Source: Autumnicola musiva
GTDB taxonomy: Bacteria; Bacteroidota; Bacteroidia; Flavobacteriales; Flavobacteriaceae
Reading direction: 5' to 3'
NCBI RefSeq assembly: GCF_031846585.1
Contig: NZ_JAVRHK010000002.1
Span: 248,001-312,000 of the forward strand
DNA length: 64,000 bases
Position numbers and translations under genes: made by a program
Part shown: positions 61,249 to 64,000 of the stretch, one piece after another
How positions within the stretch are numbered: the first letter of the stretch is position 1
Layout of the letters: each line of letters opens with the position of its first letter
The notes under the pieces: generated by a model
Databases searched by the model: none
What the model was told of the DNA's origin: nothing
Seen by the model: the letters and a program-made list of their open reading frames with translations, nothing else

Positions 61249-61307
61249 CTATTTAAACATAATTTATAAAAGAGGCCGGCGTTAAAGCCTTCACAATTAT
61301 AGGAGTA

Positions 61308-62270
61308 GTGAGGAAATTTATCTTTTTTATAGGGCTATTAGCCTTTTTTGCCTGTGAGGAGAAATCCGGCAGGGAAAAGGAAATTGAGAAGACTGAAGTT
61401 GATTTTCAGCTGGTAAGGTTTGACAGGCAATTTGCTGAAGCCACAATCCATAATCTTGATTCCCTAAAGACTGAATATCCTTTTTTTTTCCCTTCCCAAT
61501 ACCCGGACAGTGTGTGGGTAAATAAACTTTCTGATACCATTCAGCAGGAAATTGATACTGAAGTGGCCGCTGTTTTCCCGGAATTTTCAGAAGAAACCAA
61601 TAATTTGTACAGTCTCTTTCAGCATATAAAATATGATTTTCCGGCTTTTAATGCGCCTGATGTTTATACGGTAACTTCAGAAGTTGACTACAGGAATAAG
61701 GTAATTTACACCGGGGATAAATTATTTATTTCGCTGGATACTTATCTGGGGGAAGACCATCCTTTTTATATAAGCATGCAGGAATTTCTAAAGAAAAATT
61801 TTAGAAAAGAACAAATAGTTCCCGATGCAGCCGGTACGATTGCCGAAGATTTTGTGCCCCGGCCTGATTCCCGCACATATCTTTCCCATATGTTGTACTA
61901 CGGAAAAGTGCAGTACCTTAAAGATATTTGGCTTCCTGCGGAATCTGATGCTGAAATAATGGGATATACTGAAGATGAAATGAAATGGGCCAGAAATAAT
62001 GAGGCACAGGCATGGCGATATTTTGTGGAAAATGAAGTTATTTTTGATACCGATTCTGAATTATACAGCCGGTTCCTTTATCCTGCACCTTTTTCAAAAT
62101 TCTACTTATTGCTGGATAGCGAATCTCCGGACAGAATGGGGCAGTATATCGGCTGGCAGATTATAAGGCAGTATATGGAAGGAAAAGATATAAGAGTTCA
62201 GGAAATGCTTAATACAGATGCTGAAAAGATTTTTAATGAGGCCAATTTTAAACCGGCTAAACCTTCCTGA
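61308..62270 (+). CDS. gldB: Gliding motility lipoprotein GldB
   Basis: 320 residues, GTG start. A lipoprotein signal ends in FFAC (Cys16). The rest matches GldB: VDFQLVRFDRQFAEA, FFFPSQYPDSVWVNKLSDT and GQYIGWQIIRQYME near the end. GldB is needed for flavobacterial gliding and, through the type IX secretion machinery, for surface adhesin function. A run of nine T (61481-61489) lies in the Pro-Phe-Phe-Phe codons. The gene leads gldC. Confidence 0.93.
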   Translation: MRKFIFFIGLLAFFACEEKSGREKEIEKTEVDFQLVRFDRQFAEATIHNLDSLKTEYPFFFPSQYPDSVWVNKLSDTIQQEIDTEVAAVFPEFSEETNNLYSLFQHIKYDFPAFNAPDVYTVTSEVDYRNKVIYTGDKLFISLDTYLGEDHPFYISMQEFLKKNFRKEQIVPDAAGTIAEDFVPRPDSRTYLSHMLYYGKVQYLKDIWLPAESDAEIMGYTEDEMKWARNNEAQAWRYFVENEVIFDTDSELYSRFLYPAPFSKFYLLLDSESPDRMGQYIGWQIIRQYMEGKDIRVQEMLNTDAEKIFNEANFKPAKPS

Positions 62271-62306
62271 AAATTTTAAAACAAAAATTAAACTGAAAAA
62301 TTAAAA

Positions 62307-62645
62307 ATGGCAGAATACAAAAAATCCGAGATCAATATAGAAGTAGTAACCGATGCAAACCATGTTCCGGAAGAACTGTATTGGTCTGCAGAAGACGGGA
62401 ATATTTATAAAGAAGAGGCAAAAGCTTTAATGTTATCGGTGTGGGATAGTAAAGCTCAGGAAACTTTAAGAATTGACCTATGGACAAAAGACATGCCTGT
62501 GGATGAGATGAAAAAATTTTTCCACCAAACTCTGGTAGCCATGAGCAATACATTTAATAAAGCCACCCAGGATGAAAAAATGACTGCTACCATGCAGGAC
62601 TTTTGTGACTACTTTGCTGAAAAGATGAATCTTAAGAAAGAATAA
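62307..62645 (+). CDS. gldC: Gliding motility protein GldC
   Basis: 112 residues, acidic, no signal peptide, so cytoplasmic. The sequence SEINIEVVTDANHVPEELYWSAEDG and WTKDMPVDEMKKFFHQTL is GldC-like; the protein is encoded after gldB in gliding and non-gliding Bacteroidota. It increases gliding efficiency, but its molecular role is unclear. It follows gldB by 36 bases. Confidence 0.93.
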   Translation: MAEYKKSEINIEVVTDANHVPEELYWSAEDGNIYKEEAKALMLSVWDSKAQETLRIDLWTKDMPVDEMKKFFHQTLVAMSNTFNKATQDEKMTATMQDFCDYFAEKMNLKKE

Positions 62646-62649
62646 TCTG

Positions 62650-63015
62650 TTGGTTGAAAAGCTTATTTTAGTATATAATGCGCAATCGGGTAAAATAAGT
62701 GGTGTGATGGATGCGCTTCATAAAATTCTTAGCCCCCAAACTTATAATTGCAGCCTGTGTAAGATTACTCATGCTGCTTTTGGGGAGAAATCCCGGTGGA
62801 AAGAGTATAGGAGACATTCTGGAATCACAATGGAATTTCTTTATGCAGATGAGTTTCGGAAGCAGTATGCTTCTAAATTTGGTCATAAATTCGATTTTCC
62901 TGTTGTGCTTGCTGAAGGAGAGAATGGACTGGAAATTTTTATTTCTAAAAATGAGTTAATGCAAATTGGTTCAGAAAAAGAACTTATAGCTCTTATTGAA
63001 AACAGGAGAAATTAG
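62650..63015 (+). CDS. Conserved-looking protein of unknown function
   Basis: 121 residues from a TTG at 62650, four bases after gldC. The N-terminus (EKLILVYNAQSG) and the Cys-containing segment SLCKITHAAFGEKSRWKEY look like a small alpha/beta protein; a putative CxxC-like pair (SLCKI) and an Arg-Lys cluster are visible. No signal peptide. It may be part of the gldBC transcription unit. Its stop overlaps convergent engB by four bases. I do not recognise a family. Confidence 0.7.
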   Translation: MVEKLILVYNAQSGKISGVMDALHKILSPQTYNCSLCKITHAAFGEKSRWKEYRRHSGITMEFLYADEFRKQYASKFGHKFDFPVVLAEGENGLEIFISKNELMQIGSEKELIALIENRRN

Positions 63016-63620
63016 AATGCTTTGGCGAGGCCTTTATTTGTTTCTTCAATATAATCAAGTACCTCGTCTTTTCCTGAAGCAGAATTAGAGGAAGTCACAA
63101 AATATTGCGGCATCTCCACCCATGTCTGGAGCATTTCCCCTTCGTAAACTTCAAGATTCCGTTGTAATTCTTTAGATTTTAATTTATCGGCTTTAGTGAA
63201 AATTATACAAAATGGAATCTGATGTTCCCCCAGCCACTTCATAAATTCCATATCGATTTTTTGAGGAGTATGGCGGGAATCAATTAAAACAAATGCACAA
63301 ACCATTTGATCCCGTTTTTCAAAGTATGCCGTAATAAACTTCTGAAAGGTGTTTTTTGTAGATTTTGAAACTTTAGCGTAACCATAGCCGGGCAAATCTA
63401 CAAGATGCCAGTTATTATTGATGAGGAAATGGTTGATTAGCTGAGTTTTTCCAGGGGTTGAAGAAGTCTTGGCCAAAGATTTTCTTCCGGTAAGCATGTT
63501 GATTAAAGAAGACTTGCCCACATTACTTCTTCCTATAAAGGCGTATTCTGGCAGTTGACTTTTAGGGCATTGGGCAACACTGCTGTTGCTCACCACAAAT
63601 TCAGCATTCTTAATTTCCAT
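63012..63620 (-). CDS. engB: Ribosome biogenesis GTP-binding protein EngB/YsxC
   Basis: 202 residues, a small TRAFAC GTPase for 50S assembly. G1 is GRSNVGKSSLIN (about 31-42), G3 is DLPGYG, and G4 is TKADKL. The position of G1 and the length are normal. It faces the preceding unknown gene tail to tail and overlaps it by four bases. Confidence 0.95.
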   Translation of the reverse strand: MEIKNAEFVVSNSSVAQCPKSQLPEYAFIGRSNVGKSSLINMLTGRKSLAKTSSTPGKTQLINHFLINNNWHLVDLPGYGYAKVSKSTKNTFQKFITAYFEKRDQMVCAFVLIDSRHTPQKIDMEFMKWLGEHQIPFCIIFTKADKLKSKELQRNLEVYEGEMLQTWVEMPQYFVTSSNSASGKDEVLDYIEETNKGLAKAF

Positions 63621-63650
63621 AAATTCAAAATTTTAAAACCGGAAAAGTTT

Positions 63651-64000
63651 TTAAAAATGTCTCTCTTTCAGCCAGGAATGAAGCAGTTTATTAAAAAGCT
63701 CCGGATGTTCCATCATAGCTGCGTGCCCGCACTTGTCTATCCAGTAAAGACTGGAATCGGGCAGTAGGCGGTCAAAATCTTCTGCGACTTCAGGTGGGGT
63801 GACATTATCGTTTTTACCCCAGATAATGCAGGTGGGGGTAAGCATTTTGGGTAAATCCTTTGCCATGTTGTGTCTAATGGCGCTTTTTGCGATGGCCAGA
63901 GTTTTTACCAGTTTATTTCGGTCACCTACGGTTTCATAAACTTCATCTACAATTTCCTTGGTGGCCACTTCAGGATCATAAAATACATTTTGAGCCTTTT
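63651..64000 (-). CDS. Alpha/beta hydrolase, C-terminal part (partial)
   Basis: The frame is open past the right end of the window, so the start is outside. A GTG at 63966-63968 is internal. The visible 116 residues contain the catalytic Asp region IIWGKNDNVTPPEVAEDF and the catalytic His region WIDKCGHAAMMEHPELFN, standard for the fold. The family is broad, so no substrate can be given. The gene lies 30 bases upstream of engB on the same strand. Confidence 0.88.
   Translation of the reverse strand, partial: KAQNVFYDPEVATKEIVDEVYETVGDRNKLVKTLAIAKSAIRHNMAKDLPKMLTPTCIIWGKNDNVTPPEVAEDFDRLLPDSSLYWIDKCGHAAMMEHPELFNKLLHSWLKERHF

Overview
The window comes from a member of the phylum Bacteroidota, most likely a marine or sediment member of the family Flavobacteriaceae (Gramella, Salegentibacter and Zunongwangia are comparable genera; no genus is proven). 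The evidence is a SusC/SusD outer-membrane pair, gliding genes gldB and gldC, AT-rich DNA, Bacteroidota-type promoters (TTTG, about 19 bases, TAnnTTTG), almost no Shine-Dalgarno sequences, and the flavobacterial gene order rplQ-carA-eno-...-gltA-amidinohydrolases. It is chromosomal housekeeping DNA. I see no phage, insertion sequence, CRISPR array, tRNA or rRNA.

Layout. 1-4221: end of an outer-membrane protein gene, a secreted protein, rarA, a rhomboid protease and rlmB. 4316-9996: a SusC/SusD/lipoprotein uptake operon on the minus strand. 10427-27756: a 32-gene ribosomal superoperon in which the str genes (rpsL, rpsG, fusA) run straight into the S10, spc and alpha operons (rpsJ to rplQ, with secY, infA and rpoA). 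27974-37000: carA, two small envelope proteins, eno, a GT5 glycogen-synthase-like gene, gltA and two tandem amidinohydrolases. 37002-40674: a BCCT transporter, an NAD(P)-binding/DUF2867 protein and two small unknown genes. 40964-42742: argS. 42834-47773: a minus-strand operon of an ABC exporter, a GT4-GT2 double glycosyltransferase and a UbiA-family prenyltransferase. 48204-54968: DEAD-box helicase, ffh, folD, YkvA-like, AI-2E transporter, VOC protein, rluF. 55161-57596: an ECF sigma factor, its likely membrane partner and an envelope protein. 57691-64000: dnaG, a LuxR-type response regulator, nadE, gldB, gldC, an unknown gene, engB and the end of an alpha/beta hydrolase gene.

How it works together. 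Most genes serve translation, protein targeting (secY, ffh) and central metabolism. The most interesting signals are regulatory: a structured spacer with an internal terminator between rpsJ and rplC; a 14-base motif that recurs in the rpmJ leader; a compact multi-hairpin leader before rpsD; and a palindrome array before a response regulator whose phospho-acceptor Asp is Glu. At protein level the standouts are a primase that has lost all four zinc ligands and the ABC/GT4-GT2/UbiA operon, which looks like an uncharacterised lipid- or glycan-modifying export module. I found no clearly new defence or mobile system.
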